Assembly (NCBI GenBank): GCA_021157585.1
Contig: JAGGWH010000127.1
Location: 1-35,012, forward strand
Source of the DNA: Bacteroidales bacterium
Lineage (GTDB): Bacteria > Bacteroidota > Bacteroidia > Bacteroidales > UBA12170
Direction: 5' to 3'
DNA length: 35,012 nt
Below the pieces are notes generated by a model. That model saw only the letters and a list, made by a program, of their open reading frames with translations, did no database searches and was not told the origin of the DNA. The translations under genes and the position numbers were made by a program. Positions 9,881-19,919 of the stretch are shown here, piece by piece; position 1 is the first letter of the stretch, and each line of letters opens with the position of its first letter.

Positions 9881-10150
9881 CTACCAACTAGCCTTTTTAA
9901 TACCTGGTATTAAACCATTACTGGCCATTTCGCGGAAATTGATACGAGATACTCCAAATTGACGCATATAGCCTTTTGGACGACCAGATAATTTACAACG
10001 GTTGTGCAAACGAACGGGAGTAGAGTTTTTTGGTAGTTTCTGTAAACCTACATAATCACCAGCAGCTTTTAGTTCCGCTCTTTTGGCAGCATATTTATCA
10101 ACGAGTTTTTGTCTTTTAACTTCTCTCGCTTTCATTGATTCTTTAGCCAT
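9881..10150 (-). CDS. rpsN: 30S ribosomal protein S14, zinc-free long form
   Basis: S14 lies in the head of the 30S subunit. The 89-residue length is that of the zinc-independent type; the zinc-binding type has about 61 residues with two CxxC pairs. Only one Cys is present, in [20 protein letters not shown], and the C-terminal [20 protein letters not shown] is diagnostic. It lies 3 bp after rplE. Confidence 0.97.
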   Translation of the reverse strand: MAKESMKAREVKRQKLVDKYAAKRAELKAAGDYVGLQKLPKNSTPVRLHNRCKLSGRPKGYMRQFGVSRINFREMASNGLIPGIKKASW

Positions 10151-10153
10151 ATC

Positions 10154-10714
10154 CTATTTATTTTTAAAATTTTTAAATGGAAAACCAAATTCTTTAAGTA
10201 ACGCATAGCATTCCTTATCGGTTTTAGCTGTAGTTACAATAGTAATATTCATACCATTGATTTTAGCAACTTTATCAATATCAATTTCAGGAAAGATGAT
10301 TTGTTCTGTAACTCCAAATGTGAAGTTTCCACGACCATCAAATCCTTTTTCATTAATACCACGGAAGTCACGTATACGAGGAATTGAAACCGAAATTAAA
10401 CGATCCAAAAACTCAAACATATTGTTTCTTCTTAAAGTTACTCTAACACCAACAGGAACGCCTTTTCTTAACTTAAAGTTAGAAATATCGCGTTTGGAAC
10501 GAGTGATAACTGCTTTTTGACCGGAAATTGAAGTCATTTCTTCCGCACCTAAATCAACACGTTTTTTATCTGTTACGCCATCGCTTAAGCCTTGATTTAG
10601 TGAAATCTTCACTATCTTAGGCACTTGCATACTACTTTTGTAGTTAAATTGCTTTTGTAAAGCTGGCACTACTTCCTTGAAGTATTTATCTCTTAATCTT
10701 GGTGAATAATCCAT
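10154..10714 (-). CDS. rplE: 50S ribosomal protein L5
   Basis: L5 binds 5S rRNA and contacts P-site tRNA and S13. The 186-residue protein contains [19 protein letters not shown], the TGQKAV-like [17 protein letters not shown] region and the C-terminal [16 protein letters not shown]. Its ATG overlaps the rplX stop codon by one base (TAATG), so the two genes are probably translationally coupled. Confidence 0.98.
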   Translation of the reverse strand: MDYSPRLRDKYFKEVVPALQKQFNYKSSMQVPKIVKISLNQGLSDGVTDKKRVDLGAEEMTSISGQKAVITRSKRDISNFKLRKGVPVGVRVTLRRNNMFEFLDRLISVSIPRIRDFRGINEKGFDGRGNFTFGVTEQIIFPEIDIDKVAKINGMNITIVTTAKTDKECYALLKEFGFPFKNFKNK

Positions 10715-11037
10715 TACTTAATTACCTCCCCTGATTTTTTTGAAACTCTTATCGACTTTCCTGTTTTTTCATCTTTTTTAATCACAATCTTACTAGCTAC
10801 TCCCTTTGCATCAACGAGCATTAAGTTAGATAAATGAATAGGAGCTTCTTTCTTAATGATACCTCCTTGTGGGTGAGTGGCATTTGGCTTAGTGTGTTTA
10901 GAAACCATATTAGTTCCTTCTACAATGGCACGACCTTTGGCGGCATCAACAATTAAAACTCTACCGGATTTTCCTTTATCTTCTCCGCTAAGAACTTTAA
11001 CTGTATCTCCTTTTTTAATACGTATTTTCGCCTTCAT
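10714..11037 (-). CDS. rplX: 50S ribosomal protein L24
   Basis: L24 starts 50S assembly by binding the 5' end of 23S rRNA. The 107-residue product carries the KOW motif at its N-terminus ([20 protein letters not shown]) and the [14 protein letters not shown] segment. It lies between rplN (19-bp gap) and rplE (1-bp overlap). Confidence 0.98.
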   Translation of the reverse strand: MKAKIRIKKGDTVKVLSGEDKGKSGRVLIVDAAKGRAIVEGTNMVSKHTKPNATHPQGGIIKKEAPIHLSNLMLVDAKGVASKIVIKKDEKTGKSIRVSKKSGEVIK

Positions 11038-11056
11038 AAACTTAATAATTAGGTTC

Positions 11057-11425
11057 TTACAACACCTCAGGTGCTAAAGACACAATTTTCATAAAACTTT
11101 TTTCCCTTAACTCTCTGGCAACTGGACCAAAAATACGAGTGCCTGACATTTCACCGGTAGGATTTAATAAAACTACTGCATTATCGTCAAAGCGAATATA
11201 AGATCCATCAGGGCGTCTTATTTCTTTTTTAGTTCTAACAACAACTGCTGTAACTACTGTACCTTTCTTAACATTTCCGGAAGGAATGGCACTTTTAACA
11301 GTAACAACAACTTTGTCGCCAACAGAGGCATAACGTCTTCCTGTTCCACCAAGAACACGAATAATTAGAACTTCTTTTGCGCCGCTATTGTCGGCTACTG
11401 CACATCTACTTTCTTGTTGTAACAT
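11057..11425 (-). CDS. rplN: 50S ribosomal protein L14
   Basis: L14 forms an intersubunit bridge at the base of the 50S subunit. The 122-residue product begins [20 protein letters not shown]. It contains [13 protein letters not shown], the [18 protein letters not shown] stretch and the final [15 protein letters not shown], all typical. It lies 2 bp after rpsQ. Confidence 0.98.
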   Translation of the reverse strand: MLQQESRCAVADNSGAKEVLIIRVLGGTGRRYASVGDKVVVTVKSAIPSGNVKKGTVVTAVVVRTKKEIRRPDGSYIRFDDNAVVLLNPTGEMSGTRIFGPVARELREKSFMKIVSLAPEVL

Positions 11426-11427
11426 GA

Positions 11428-11682
11428 TTATTTAGCTCTTTCTAAAATTTCTACTAATCTCCAACGCTTATTCTTGCTCAAAGGGCGTGTTTCTGTAATT
11501 TTAACAGTGTCGCCAATATTACAATCGTTGTTCTCGTCGTGTGCAATGAACTTTTTAGTTCTTTTTAAGAATTTACCATAAATAGGGTGCTTCTCTTTAC
11601 GTTCAATAACAACAGTAATAGACTTCTCCATTTTGTTACTCACAACAAGACCTATTCTTTCTTTTCTCAGATTTCTTTCCAT
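11428..11682 (-). CDS. rpsQ: 30S ribosomal protein S17
   Basis: S17 binds the 5' domain of 16S rRNA. The 84-residue OB-fold protein contains [20 protein letters not shown], then [15 protein letters not shown] and [20 protein letters not shown]. It lies between rpmC (9-bp gap) and rplN (2-bp gap). Confidence 0.98.
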   Translation of the reverse strand: MERNLRKERIGLVVSNKMEKSITVVIERKEKHPIYGKFLKRTKKFIAHDENNDCNIGDTVKITETRPLSKNKRWRLVEILERAK

Positions 11683-11691
11683 CTTCTTGTA

Positions 11692-11895
11692 TTATTTTGA
11701 TTGTTCAGCAATTCCTCTGCTGGTAAGTTCTGTTAAAAGCCGAGCAACAGTAGCTCTCATTTCTTTCAAAACATTTGCATTTTCAAGTGGCGAAACAGCA
11801 TGATTTAGTTTCGCTTTTGTAAGTTGAAGTCTTGCGTCTTCCAATCTTTCATGAATATCTTTTGTTGATAATTCTCTTATCTCCGAATTTTTCAT
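11692..11895 (-). CDS. rpmC: 50S ribosomal protein L29
   Basis: L29 lies at the exit of the nascent peptide tunnel. The 67-residue, two-helix protein has MKNSEIRELSTKDIHERLED and the central RLQLTKAKLNHAVSPLENAN segment; the family's usual size is 60-70 residues. It lies between rplP and rpsQ in the S10-type gene order. Confidence 0.97.
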   Translation of the reverse strand: MKNSEIRELSTKDIHERLEDARLQLTKAKLNHAVSPLENANVLKEMRATVARLLTELTSRGIAEQSK

Positions 11896-11906
11896 AGTTT
11901 CTAATT

Positions 11907-12329
11907 TTAAGCTTCTACGTAATCCCGTCTAACAATAAATTTCGTGGTGATTGGAAGCTTTTGCGAACCTAAACGCATTGCTTCTTTAGCCGTTTCTAAA
12001 TTCACGCCCTCGGATTCAAATATGATTCGTCCAGGAGTAATACGTGCTACGAATAATTCCGGAGCACCTTTTCCTTTACCCATACGTACTTCTGCAGGTT
12101 TTTTAGTAAGAGGTTTATCGGGGAAAACGCGAATCCACAACTGACCTTCACGCTTCATTTTACGTGTAATAGCCTGACGAGCAGCTTCAATTTGTCTCCC
12201 TGTTAACCAAGTTTCTTCTAATGCTTTTATACCAAAAGATCCAAATGCAAGTTGATTTCCTCTTTCGGAATTCCCCTTCATTTTTCCTTTTTGCTGCTTT
12301 CTAAACTTTGTTTTTTTGGGTTGTAACAT
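11907..12329 (-). CDS. rplP: 50S ribosomal protein L16
   Basis: L16 helps position the A-site tRNA. The 140-residue product begins [20 protein letters not shown]. It has the motifs [40 protein letters not shown] and a C-terminal KLPITTKFI. It lies 24 bp after rpsC, again in the canonical order. Confidence 0.98.
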   Translation of the reverse strand: MLQPKKTKFRKQQKGKMKGNSERGNQLAFGSFGIKALEETWLTGRQIEAARQAITRKMKREGQLWIRVFPDKPLTKKPAEVRMGKGKGAPELFVARITPGRIIFESEGVNLETAKEAMRLGSQKLPITTKFIVRRDYVEA

Positions 12330-12353
12330 TTTTATAAATCTTAAATGTTAATA

Positions 12354-13055
12354 TTATTTTCTTCTTCTATGTTGAGGGTGTTTTCCACCTTTACTATCGC
12401 TCTTTACTGTAGTAGGTACTAATTCTGGTTTGCCATAGATTTCTCCTTTACAAATCCAAACTTTAATACCTATTCTACCATAAGTGGTATGTGCTTCAGC
12501 CAATGAATAATCAATGTCGGCACGTAGTGTATGCAAAGGGATTCTTCCTTCCTTATACATTTCAGAACGAGCCATTTCAGCACCACCAACGCGACCGGAA
12601 ATCAGAATTTTAATTCCTTCTGCTCCAACACGCATAGTGGAAGCGATAGATGTTTTAATAGCTCTACGGAATGAAATACGTCCTTCAATTTGGTTGGCAA
12701 CATTACGTGCAACCAAAGTAGCATCAAGTTCCGGACGTCTAATTTCAGAGATATTTATTTGTACTTCCTTATTAGTAAGTTTCTTTAACTCTTCTTTTAA
12801 CTTATCTACTTCTTGTCCGCCTTTACCAATAATAATACCCGGACGAGCAGTATGAATATTTACAGTAACTAATTTAAGAGTACGTTCAATAGCAATTTTC
12901 GATACACTTGCTTTAGATAAACGTACAGATAAATATTTTCTGATTTTGTTATCTTCAACAAGTTTGGCTTCGAAACTTTTTCCACCATACCAATTAGATT
13001 CCCATCCTTTGATGATTCCTAATCTTAATCCGATAGGATTTGTTTTTTGTCCCAT
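12354..13055 (-). CDS. rpsC: 30S ribosomal protein S3
   Basis: S3 forms part of the mRNA entry tunnel. The 233-residue protein has [20 protein letters not shown], a KH type 2 domain with [18 protein letters not shown] near residue 69, and the C-terminal S3 domain ([20 protein letters not shown]). It lies 10 bp after rplV. Confidence 0.98.
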   Translation of the reverse strand: MGQKTNPIGLRLGIIKGWESNWYGGKSFEAKLVEDNKIRKYLSVRLSKASVSKIAIERTLKLVTVNIHTARPGIIIGKGGQEVDKLKEELKKLTNKEVQINISEIRRPELDATLVARNVANQIEGRISFRRAIKTSIASTMRVGAEGIKILISGRVGGAEMARSEMYKEGRIPLHTLRADIDYSLAEAHTTYGRIGIKVWICKGEIYGKPELVPTTVKSDSKGGKHPQHRRRK

Positions 13056-13065
13056 TTATATAGCT

Positions 13066-13488
13066 TTATTTACTTAAATTAGTATCTTCAACAATTACTC
13101 GGCTATCTACCGTAAGTGTAACATGGTTAGAACGCTTACGAATTCGGTGAGCACGACCTTGTGGTGCCGGTTGAATTCTTTTTAACATTCTTCCGCTATC
13201 AACAAAAACTTCCTTAATGTAAAGATTTGCATCTTCCATACGTTTGCCTTCGTTTTTAGCTTGCCAGTTAGCTACAGCTGATAAAAGAAGTTTGTATAGT
13301 CTGTTTGAAGCCTCTTTTGGTGAGTGCTTTAAGATATACAGTGCTTTTTCAACGCCTTCGCCTCTTACTAAATCTGCTACTAATCTCATTTTTCGGGGAG
13401 ATGTAGGGCAGTTATTTAATTTCGCATAAGCAAGAGTCTTTTTAGCCTCTTTTGCCTTTTGTGCGGTATTATGTTTTCTAGCTCCCAT
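13066..13488 (-). CDS. rplV: 50S ribosomal protein L22
   Basis: L22 lines the peptide exit tunnel through its long beta hairpin. The 140-residue protein has a basic N-terminal extension ([17 protein letters not shown]) before the core, which starts near [20 protein letters not shown]. The tunnel hairpin includes [20 protein letters not shown]. The start gives the only ATG that joins the core without leaving a large gap to rpsS. Confidence 0.97.
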   Translation of the reverse strand: MGARKHNTAQKAKEAKKTLAYAKLNNCPTSPRKMRLVADLVRGEGVEKALYILKHSPKEASNRLYKLLLSAVANWQAKNEGKRMEDANLYIKEVFVDSGRMLKRIQPAPQGRAHRIRKRSNHVTLTVDSRVIVEDTNLSK

Positions 13489-13502
13489 AGCTTAAATATT
13501 CT

Positions 13503-13781
13503 TTATTTTTTACCTTTATTTCTACTACCCGCATGTCCTCTAAAGATACGTGTTGGTGCAAATTCGCCTAATTTGTGACCTACCATATTTTCTGTAATAT
13601 AAACAGGAATAAACTTGTTCCCATTATGGACAGCTATGGTTTGACCAACAAAATCCGGAGAAATCATTGAAGCTCTAGACCAAGTTTTAAGAACAGTCTT
13701 TTTAGTTGCTTCTGCGTTTGCTAACACTCTTTTCTCAAGCTTGTAATGTATAAAAGGTCCTTTTTTTAATGAACGACTCAT
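13503..13781 (-). CDS. rpsS: 30S ribosomal protein S19
   Basis: S19 forms a complex with S13 in the 30S head. The 92-residue product has [20 protein letters not shown], the STIxP-like [20 protein letters not shown] and the C-terminal [20 protein letters not shown]. It lies between rplB and rplV with short gaps. Confidence 0.98.
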   Translation of the reverse strand: MSRSLKKGPFIHYKLEKRVLANAEATKKTVLKTWSRASMISPDFVGQTIAVHNGNKFIPVYITENMVGHKLGEFAPTRIFRGHAGSRNKGKK

Positions 13782-13799
13782 AGTTCTAAAGTTTTATAC

Positions 13800-14624
13800 T
13801 TATTTCTTTCTTCTTTCGATAACATATCTGTTGCTGTCTTTTTTCTTATCGCGAGTTCTAAACCCTTTAGCAGGAAGCCCCTTACGTGATCTTGGATGAC
13901 CACCGGTTGCTCTACCTTCACCACCACCCATTGGATGATCGACAGGGTTCATTACTACAGGACGTACCCGTGGGCGACGACCTAACCAACGACTTCTACC
14001 AGCTTTACCAGAACGTTCTAGGTTATGCTCGGTATTAGACACCATTCCTATAGTAGCTTTACACGTTTGAAGAATCATACGTGTTTCGCCGGAAGGTAAC
14101 TTAATGATAGCAAATTTACCATCACGAGTCATTAATTGTGCATAAGATCCAGCACTACGAGCCATTTTAGCTCCTTGTCCCGGACGCAACTCAATATTAT
14201 GAATGATCGTACCAAATGGAATTTCACTTAGATAAAGCGCATTTCCTACATCAGGACTAATACCTTTACCAGATACGATTTTGGTACCTACTTCTAAACC
14301 ATGTGGAGCAACAATATATCGTTTTTCACCATCAGCATAAGCAACAAGTGCTATACGAGCTGAACGATTTGGATCGTACTCTATAGTTTTAACCGTAGCA
14401 GGAACACCATCTTTATCCCTTTTAAAGTCGATTATTCTATATTTTTGCTTATGACCACCGCCTAAATAGCGCATAGTCATCTTCCCTTCACTATTTCTAC
14501 CACCTGATTTCTTTTTAGGCGCTAATAAGCTCTTTTCGGGTTTAGAGGTAGTAATTGTGTCAAAAGCGCTAATTACTTTAAAGCGCTGACTGGGGGTCGT
14601 TGGTTTGAATTTTTTTAAAGCCAT
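13800..14624 (-). CDS. rplB: 50S ribosomal protein L2
   Basis: L2 is needed for subunit association and for peptidyl transferase assembly. The 274-residue protein shows [17 protein letters not shown], the [17 protein letters not shown] region and the highly conserved C-terminal [14 protein letters not shown] with the active-site-proximal His. It lies 4 bp after rplW. Confidence 0.98.
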   Translation of the reverse strand: MALKKFKPTTPSQRFKVISAFDTITTSKPEKSLLAPKKKSGGRNSEGKMTMRYLGGGHKQKYRIIDFKRDKDGVPATVKTIEYDPNRSARIALVAYADGEKRYIVAPHGLEVGTKIVSGKGISPDVGNALYLSEIPFGTIIHNIELRPGQGAKMARSAGSYAQLMTRDGKFAIIKLPSGETRMILQTCKATIGMVSNTEHNLERSGKAGRSRWLGRRPRVRPVVMNPVDHPMGGGEGRATGGHPRSRKGLPAKGFRTRDKKKDSNRYVIERRKK

Positions 14625-14628
14625 CTAT

Positions 14629-14922
14629 CTAAATATTGCTATAAAAATCAATTGTTTCACCTTCGGCTAATGTTACAATAGCCTTTTTAACTGCCTTTGT
14701 TTTTCCAGAGATAACTCCACCTTTGGTATTACGTGATTTTGTTTTACCATTATAATTCATGGTGTTAACATCAATCACTTCTTTACCATAGATCTCTTTA
14801 ACAGCATTTTTAATCTGAATTTTATTGGCAAATTTCTCTACCAAAAAACCATAACGATTAGGCATCTTTTCAGATACCGCTGTCATTTTCTCTGTAATTA
14901 TCGGCTTAATAATAATACCCAT
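14629..14922 (-). CDS. rplW: 50S ribosomal protein L23
   Basis: L23 surrounds the tunnel exit and docks trigger factor and SRP. The 97-residue product contains IIIKPIITEKMTAVSEK, the YGFLVEKFANKIQIKNAVKE segment and DVNTMNYNGKTKSRN. It lies between rplD (30-bp gap) and rplB (4-bp gap). Confidence 0.97.
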   Translation of the reverse strand: MGIIIKPIITEKMTAVSEKMPNRYGFLVEKFANKIQIKNAVKEIYGKEVIDVNTMNYNGKTKSRNTKGGVISGKTKAVKKAIVTLAEGETIDFYSNI

Positions 14923-14952
14923 ATTTGTAAGCTTTTCTATTTGCTTCTCGTA

Positions 14953-15576
14953 TTAAGCTAATTTATCAAAAGTAGCTAAGCCACTTTCTACAATCAACAT
15001 TTTTTTAGCGTCTAAAATATCGTAAGTATTTAAATCTAAAACACTTATAACTTTAATGCCAGCTAAATTTCGAGTCGACAAATGTACGTTTTTATTTATA
15101 TCATTCAACACTAAAAGTGTCTTATCATTATCTAATTTCAAATTACTCAGCAACTCAACCATATTTTTGGTTTTAGCTGATTCAAAACTGAAGTCTTCTA
15201 CAACATAAATAGCATCTTCTTTAGCTTTATACGATAAAGCTGATAGACGAGCTATTTTTTTCAATTTTTTATTTAATTTAAAATGATAATCTCTAGGGTG
15301 AGGTCCAAAAGCACGTGCACCGCCTCTAAAAATAGGAGACTTGATATCACCCGCACGGGCAGTACCAGTTCCTTTTTGACGTTTAATCTTGCGAGTACTT
15401 CCAGAAAGATCACTACGTTCTTTTGAACTGTGTGTTCCTTGTCTATGGTTAGCCATAAACTGTTTCACAGCTAAATAGATAGCATGATCATTAGGCTCAA
15501 CACCAAATACAGAGTCGTTTAAAACAACTTTCTTTCCTGTATCTTTACCGCTTATATTTAAAACTGCTATTTCCAT
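14953..15576 (-). CDS. rplD: 50S ribosomal protein L4
   Basis: L4 reaches into the peptide tunnel; in E. coli it also represses the S10 operon. The 207-residue protein carries [20 protein letters not shown] near residue 43 and [20 protein letters not shown] further on. Its first 10 bases overlap the end of rplC, which suggests translational coupling. It is not known whether this L4 is autoregulatory. Confidence 0.98.
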   Translation of the reverse strand: MEIAVLNISGKDTGKKVVLNDSVFGVEPNDHAIYLAVKQFMANHRQGTHSSKERSDLSGSTRKIKRQKGTGTARAGDIKSPIFRGGARAFGPHPRDYHFKLNKKLKKIARLSALSYKAKEDAIYVVEDFSFESAKTKNMVELLSNLKLDNDKTLLVLNDINKNVHLSTRNLAGIKVISVLDLNTYDILDAKKMLIVESGLATFDKLA

Positions 15577-16190
15577 CTCTCAATAATTACATATGAACCT
15601 TTGGCACCGGGCACAGATCCTTTAACAACTAATAAATTTTTCTCGGCATCTATTTTCAATACCTGAAGGTTAATCATTTTTGTTCTTTCGCCTCCCATTC
15701 TACCTGCCATACGCATACCTTTAAATACACGCGATGGATAAGAAGAAGCACCTAAAGAACCTGGAGCTCTTAAACGATTATGCTGTCCGTGTGTTGCATC
15801 ATTAACACCACGGAAATTATAACGTTTTACAACACCCTGAAAACCTTTACCTTTAGAGGTTCCTACTACATCTACGTATTCGCCCTCTTTAAATACATCA
15901 ACAGTTACTATATCGCCGAATTTCTTACGCTCTTCAAAACGAGTAAATTCTACTAATACTCTTTGAGGATTAATCTTGGCTTTTTCGAAATGACCACGCA
16001 ACGCTTTTGTTGTATGCTTTAAATTCTTTTCGTCATAGCCAAGTTGAATAGCCTCATAACCATCTACGGCGAGGGTTCTAACTTGGGTAACCACACAGGG
16101 GCCAGCTTCAATAACAGTACAAGGAATATTTTTCCCGTCTTCTGTAAATATGCTGGTCATCCCAACTTTTTTTCCTATAATTCCTGACAT
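15567..16190 (-). CDS. rplC: 50S ribosomal protein L3
   Basis: L3 is an early assembly protein close to the peptidyl transferase centre. The 207-residue protein begins [20 protein letters not shown]. It contains the signature [19 protein letters not shown] and the [20 protein letters not shown] loop. It lies between rpsJ (22-bp gap) and rplD (10-bp overlap). Confidence 0.98.
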   Translation of the reverse strand: MSGIIGKKVGMTSIFTEDGKNIPCTVIEAGPCVVTQVRTLAVDGYEAIQLGYDEKNLKHTTKALRGHFEKAKINPQRVLVEFTRFEERKKFGDIVTVDVFKEGEYVDVVGTSKGKGFQGVVKRYNFRGVNDATHGQHNRLRAPGSLGASSYPSRVFKGMRMAGRMGGERTKMINLQVLKIDAEKNLLVVKGSVPGAKGSYVIIERWK

Positions 16191-16212
16191 TTCTTAAAAA
16201 GTCTTTTAAAAA

Positions 16213-16518
16213 TTAAACTTTAATCTCGACTTCAACTCCACTTGGCAACTCCAACTTCATTAAAGAATCTATAGTTTTTGAATTTGAACTATAAATATCT
16301 AATAGTCTTTTGTAGGAGTTCAACTGAAATTGCTCTCTTGCTTTTTTGTTCACAAATGTTGATTTGTTAACTGTATAAATTCTAGTATGTGTTGGTAATG
16401 GAATTGGTCCATTAACAATTGCACCTGTAGCTTTTACAGTCTTAACAATTTTCTCTGCAGAGTTATCAACAAGATTGTGATCGTACGATTTCAATTTGAT
16501 TCTAATCCTTTGACTCAC
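16213..16518 (-). CDS. rpsJ: 30S ribosomal protein S10
   Basis: S10 is a 30S head protein, which in other bacteria also acts with NusB in antitermination. The 101-residue product has [20 protein letters not shown], then [20 protein letters not shown] and a C-terminal [11 protein letters not shown]. It directly follows fusA; the usual tuf gene between them is missing. Confidence 0.98.
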   Translation of the reverse strand: MSQRIRIKLKSYDHNLVDNSAEKIVKTVKATGAIVNGPIPLPTHTRIYTVNKSTFVNKKAREQFQLNSYKRLLDIYSSNSKTIDSLMKLELPSGVEVEIKV

Positions 16519-16558
16519 GTTTTTAAATTTTATTATTTATACTCTATCGTTGATTCTA

Positions 16559-18643
16559 TTATTTTCCTTCTATTACTTCTTCGCAAACCGACTGTGGGGC
16601 TTCACTAAAATGAGAAAACTCCATAGAGGAGGATGCTCTACCTGAAGATAATGTACGTAGCACTGTAACGTATCCAAACATTTCGCGCAACGGTACTATT
16701 GCTTTTATAATTTGCGCTCCAGCTTTAGCTTCCATACCTTCAACCATACCTCTACGACGGTTCAAGTCTCCGGTAATATCACCCATATAATCATCGGGAG
16801 TAGTAACTTCAACTTTCATAATTGGTTCAAGAAGTACCGGTTTACATTTTGCAGCGGTAGCTTTAAAACCAAGTTTAGCAGCTAATTCAAAAGAAAGTTG
16901 ATCGGAATCAACTCCGTGAAAAGATCCATCCAACAATGTAATTTTCATACTATCTATAGAATAGCCTGCCAATACACCATTTGTCATTGCTCCTTCAAAT
17001 CCTTTTTGAACTGCTGGAATAAACTCTTTTGGAATATTTCCACCTTTAACTTTATCTATAAATTGTAATCCATCAACACCCTTGTCTGCAGGACCGATTT
17101 CAAAAATAATATCAGCAAATTTACCACGTCCACCGGATTGTTTTTTATAAACTTCGCGGTGTTTAACGGTAGCAGTAAGTGCTTCTTTATAAGAAACCAT
17201 TGGGCGACCTTGATTACACTCTACTTTAAATTCGCGTTTTAGTCTATCAACTAAAATATCCAAATGAAGTTCACCCATACCACTAATAATGGTTTGACCT
17301 GTATTTTCATCTGTACGAACTTTAAATGTAGGATCTTCTTCAGCTAATTTTTGTAATCCAACACCCAATTTATCCATGTCTTTTTGAGTTTTAGGCTCAA
17401 TAGATACATTGATAACTGGATCAGGGAAAGTCATTTGCTCTAAAATAATTGGAGCATCTAAGTCTGTGAGAGTATCGCCCGTACGTATAGTTTTAAATCC
17501 AACAGCAGCACCAATATCACCACAGGTAATTTCATCAAGGGGCTCTTGCTTATTAGCATGCATTTGCATGATACGAGAAATACGTTCTTTTTTTCCGGTA
17601 CCTGTGTTTAAAATATAAGAACCTGCTTTTAACTTGCCGCTATAAACACGAAAAAAAGCTATACGACCAACAAAAGGATCTGTAGCAATTTTAAAAGCTA
17701 AAGCAGAAAATTTATCATCTACAGAAACTTCTCTAATTTCTTCTTCTTCGGTATTTGGGTTAATACCGGTTACGGCAGGTAAGTCTAAAGGACTTGGCAA
17801 ATAATCTATAACTGCATTCAATAGCATTTGAACACCTTTATTTTTAAATGCAGTGCCACACATTACCGGAGTAATACGTAATTCGATAGTTGCTTTCCTA
17901 ATAGCTTCAGTAATCTCGTCTATAGTCAAAGACTCAGGATCTTCCATGAATTTCTCGAGAAGTTCATCGCTTTCTTCAGCAACACCCTCAAATAATTGCA
18001 TTCTGTAATCTTCAACAATATCTGTTAAATCTTCAGGAATAGGAATTTCACGAATTACGACTCCATCAGAACCCTCATCCCAAACAAATGCTTTATTTTG
18101 AATTAAATCTACAACCCCTTGAAAACCTCCTTCAGCACCTATAGGTACTTGAATTGGAACAGGGTTTGCATGTAATTTTTCTTTAATCTGTGTTACGACA
18201 TCAAAAAAGTCGGCACCTGTACGATCCATTTTATTAACGAATGCTATACGAGGTACATTATAGTTATTAGCTTGACGCCAAACAGTTTCTGATTGAGGCT
18301 CAACACCACCAACGGCACAAAACAACGCAACAGCACCATCCAAAACACGTAACGAACGCTCTACTTCAACAGTAAAGTCAACGTGACCGGGAGTGTCAAT
18401 AATATTAATTTTGTATTTTTGGTCATTACGAGTCCAATGAACAGTTGTAGCAGCAGATGTAATAGTAATCCCTCTTTCTTGCTCCTGTACCATCCAATCC
18501 ATTGTTGCAGCTCCATCGTGAACCTCTCCAATTTTGTAGCTCCTACCTGTATAGTACAAAATACGCTCAGTAGTCGTGGTTTTACCCGCGTCTATGTGCG
18601 CCATTATGCCTATATTTCTTCTATGTTCTAGTTTATCAGACAT
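16559..18643 (-). CDS. fusA: Elongation factor G
   Basis: EF-G is the GTPase that drives translocation on the ribosome. From the ATG at 18643 the product has 694 residues. The GTPase motifs are in place: AHIDAGKT (15-22), the switch [17 protein letters not shown] (83-87) and NKMD (137-140). Domains II-V follow, with RGRMG-type regions and the C-terminal [16 protein letters not shown]. The reading frame could be extended 6 bases to a TTG at 18649, but the ATG gives the normal [18 protein letters not shown] start. It belongs to the str part of the operon. Confidence 0.98.
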   Translation of the reverse strand: MSDKLEHRRNIGIMAHIDAGKTTTTERILYYTGRSYKIGEVHDGAATMDWMVQEQERGITITSAATTVHWTRNDQKYKINIIDTPGHVDFTVEVERSLRVLDGAVALFCAVGGVEPQSETVWRQANNYNVPRIAFVNKMDRTGADFFDVVTQIKEKLHANPVPIQVPIGAEGGFQGVVDLIQNKAFVWDEGSDGVVIREIPIPEDLTDIVEDYRMQLFEGVAEESDELLEKFMEDPESLTIDEITEAIRKATIELRITPVMCGTAFKNKGVQMLLNAVIDYLPSPLDLPAVTGINPNTEEEEIREVSVDDKFSALAFKIATDPFVGRIAFFRVYSGKLKAGSYILNTGTGKKERISRIMQMHANKQEPLDEITCGDIGAAVGFKTIRTGDTLTDLDAPIILEQMTFPDPVINVSIEPKTQKDMDKLGVGLQKLAEEDPTFKVRTDENTGQTIISGMGELHLDILVDRLKREFKVECNQGRPMVSYKEALTATVKHREVYKKQSGGRGKFADIIFEIGPADKGVDGLQFIDKVKGGNIPKEFIPAVQKGFEGAMTNGVLAGYSIDSMKITLLDGSFHGVDSDQLSFELAAKLGFKATAAKCKPVLLEPIMKVEVTTPDDYMGDITGDLNRRRGMVEGMEAKAGAQIIKAIVPLREMFGYVTVLRTLSSGRASSSMEFSHFSEAPQSVCEEVIEGK

Positions 18644-18674
18644 CTCCAATTCTTATAATATGTGAAACAAACGA

Positions 18675-19148
18675 CTACCTAAATCGGAAGTGCGAAAAGG
18701 CTTTGTTTGCTTCGGCCATACGGTGAGTATCTTCTTTCTTTTTAAAGGCAGAACCTTCTTCTTTATATGCAGCTAAGATTTCACCGGCTAGCTTATGACT
18801 CATTGTTTTTTCGTGACGCTTACGTGCGGCACCTATCAACGCTTTCATTCCTATTGATTGCTTACGTGCTGGACGAATTTCAGTAGGAATTTGGAAAGTT
18901 GCACCTCCAATTCTACGACTTCTTACCTCAACACCAGGAGTAACATTTGTTAATGCTTTTTTGAAAACATCCAAGCTATTTTCTTCACTTAACTTTTCTT
19001 CAACAACAGTAAGTGCTTCATAAAAAATCTCATATGAAAGATTTTTTTTGCCTGAAAACATCATATTATTTACAAACTTCGTTACCAAAACATCGCTGAA
19101 TTTTGGATCTGGAAGAATGATTCTCTTTTTTGGTTTCGATTTTCTCAT
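18675..19148 (-). CDS. rpsG: 30S ribosomal protein S7
   Basis: S7 starts assembly of the 30S head and, in E. coli, represses the str operon. The 157-residue protein has the N-terminal basic arm ([20 protein letters not shown]), [20 protein letters not shown] near residue 75 and a C-terminal tail with [15 protein letters not shown]. It lies between rpsL (15-bp gap) and fusA. Confidence 0.98.
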   Translation of the reverse strand: MRKSKPKKRIILPDPKFSDVLVTKFVNNMMFSGKKNLSYEIFYEALTVVEEKLSEENSLDVFKKALTNVTPGVEVRSRRIGGATFQIPTEIRPARKQSIGMKALIGAARKRHEKTMSHKLAGEILAAYKEEGSAFKKKEDTHRMAEANKAFSHFRFR

Positions 19149-19163
19149 CTCTTAACTGTATTA

Positions 19164-19544
19164 TTATTTTTTCTGCTTTGGACGCTTTGTTCCATACTTA
19201 GATCTACGTTGCGTACGTCCGTCGACACCTGAAGTATCTAACGCACCTCGAACGATATGATAACGAACACCAGGTAAATCTTTTACTCTACCCCCTCTAA
19301 CCAAAACAATAGAGTGTTCTTGTAAGTTGTGTCCTTCTCCACCAATGTATGCATTTACTTCATTTCCATTGGTTAAACGAACTCTAGCTACCTTACGCAT
19401 AGCAGAATTAGGTTTCTTGGGTGTTGTTGTATAAACCCTTAAACATACACCACGTCTCTGAGGACAAGAATCCAAAGCACGAGATTTGCTTTTGTAAACC
19501 AATTTCTTGCGCCCTTTACGTACTAATTGTTGTATTGTTGGCAT
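19164..19544 (-). CDS. rpsL: 30S ribosomal protein S12
   Basis: S12 shapes the decoding centre and is the target site for streptomycin-resistance changes. The 126-residue product has [38 protein letters not shown] with K43 and K44 (the E. coli K42 and K43 positions), and [18 protein letters not shown]. The key lysines are the wild-type, drug-sensitive residues. It is the first gene of the 33-gene operon, with a leader of about 50 nt from the proximal promoter. Confidence 0.98.
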   Translation of the reverse strand: MPTIQQLVRKGRKKLVYKSKSRALDSCPQRRGVCLRVYTTTPKKPNSAMRKVARVRLTNGNEVNAYIGGEGHNLQEHSIVLVRGGRVKDLPGVRYHIVRGALDTSGVDGRTQRRSKYGTKRPKQKK

Positions 19545-19598
19545 AAATTTATTTATTATTTTTCTATTGTTGTCTTAAACCCGTATTTTTTCGGACTG

Positions 19599-19628
19599 CA
19601 AAAGTATAAATAATTATTTAAAAAACAA
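19599..19628 (-). promoter_or_regulatory. Main promoter of the ribosomal operon
   Basis: On the minus strand TTG (19626-19628) and TACTTTTG (19599-19606) are separated by exactly 19 bp. This matches the Bacteroidota housekeeping promoter consensus TTG / TAnnTTTG. The predicted start lies near 19593, about 50 nt before the rpsL ATG. The tRNA operon promoter at 22913-22942 has the identical -7 element and spacing. Confidence 0.8.
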
Positions 19629-19780
19629 TCCATTCTTGAAAAAATTAACCAAATGAATTCAACAATTAAGCGGCTTTGTTTTTCAACAAACTACATCATT
19701 TGTTAAATAGTTGTTTTTCAAGCTAAAGGAATAAAATTATTAACAGTTTTATGCAATCCTTAATTTTTACAAAACAGGCG

Positions 19781-19809
19781 CAAAGATAAATCTTTTCTTA
19801 AAATCTCAA
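19781..19809 (-). promoter_or_regulatory. Possible distal promoter of the ribosomal operon
   Basis: A second match, TTG (19807-19809), 18 bp, TATCTTTG (19781-19788), points the same way as the main promoter and lies 180 bp further upstream. If used, it gives a leader of about 230 nt. That leader contains an imperfect inverted repeat (roughly 19673-19722) of unknown meaning. The rest of the 375-bp gap between rpsL and the glycosyltransferase shows no gene. Confidence 0.55.
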
Positions 19810-19903
19810 AACATAAAAATACAGTCTCTTAAACAACCAAAATCTGACATACAAATATTGATAGATTTAAAAGTATAAAAAGAGCTGTTTTCAAGATAAA
19901 GAT

Positions 19904-19911
19904 TAAGTTTG
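19904..19911 (+). promoter_or_regulatory. -7 element of the glycosyltransferase gene
   Basis: TAAGTTTG matches TAnnTTTG and ends only 8 bp before the ATG at 19920. Transcription would start almost at the start codon and give a very short or absent leader. A clear TTG -33 element is not seen. Confidence 0.45.
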
Positions 19912-19919
19912 TATTGAAA

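Noticed and set aside
18643-18649. TTG start six bases upstream for fusA
   Set aside because: The ATG at 18643 gives the conserved EF-G start, and the TTG adds two residues without support. TTG extensions were rejected on the same grounds at 19914, 21106 and 23162.
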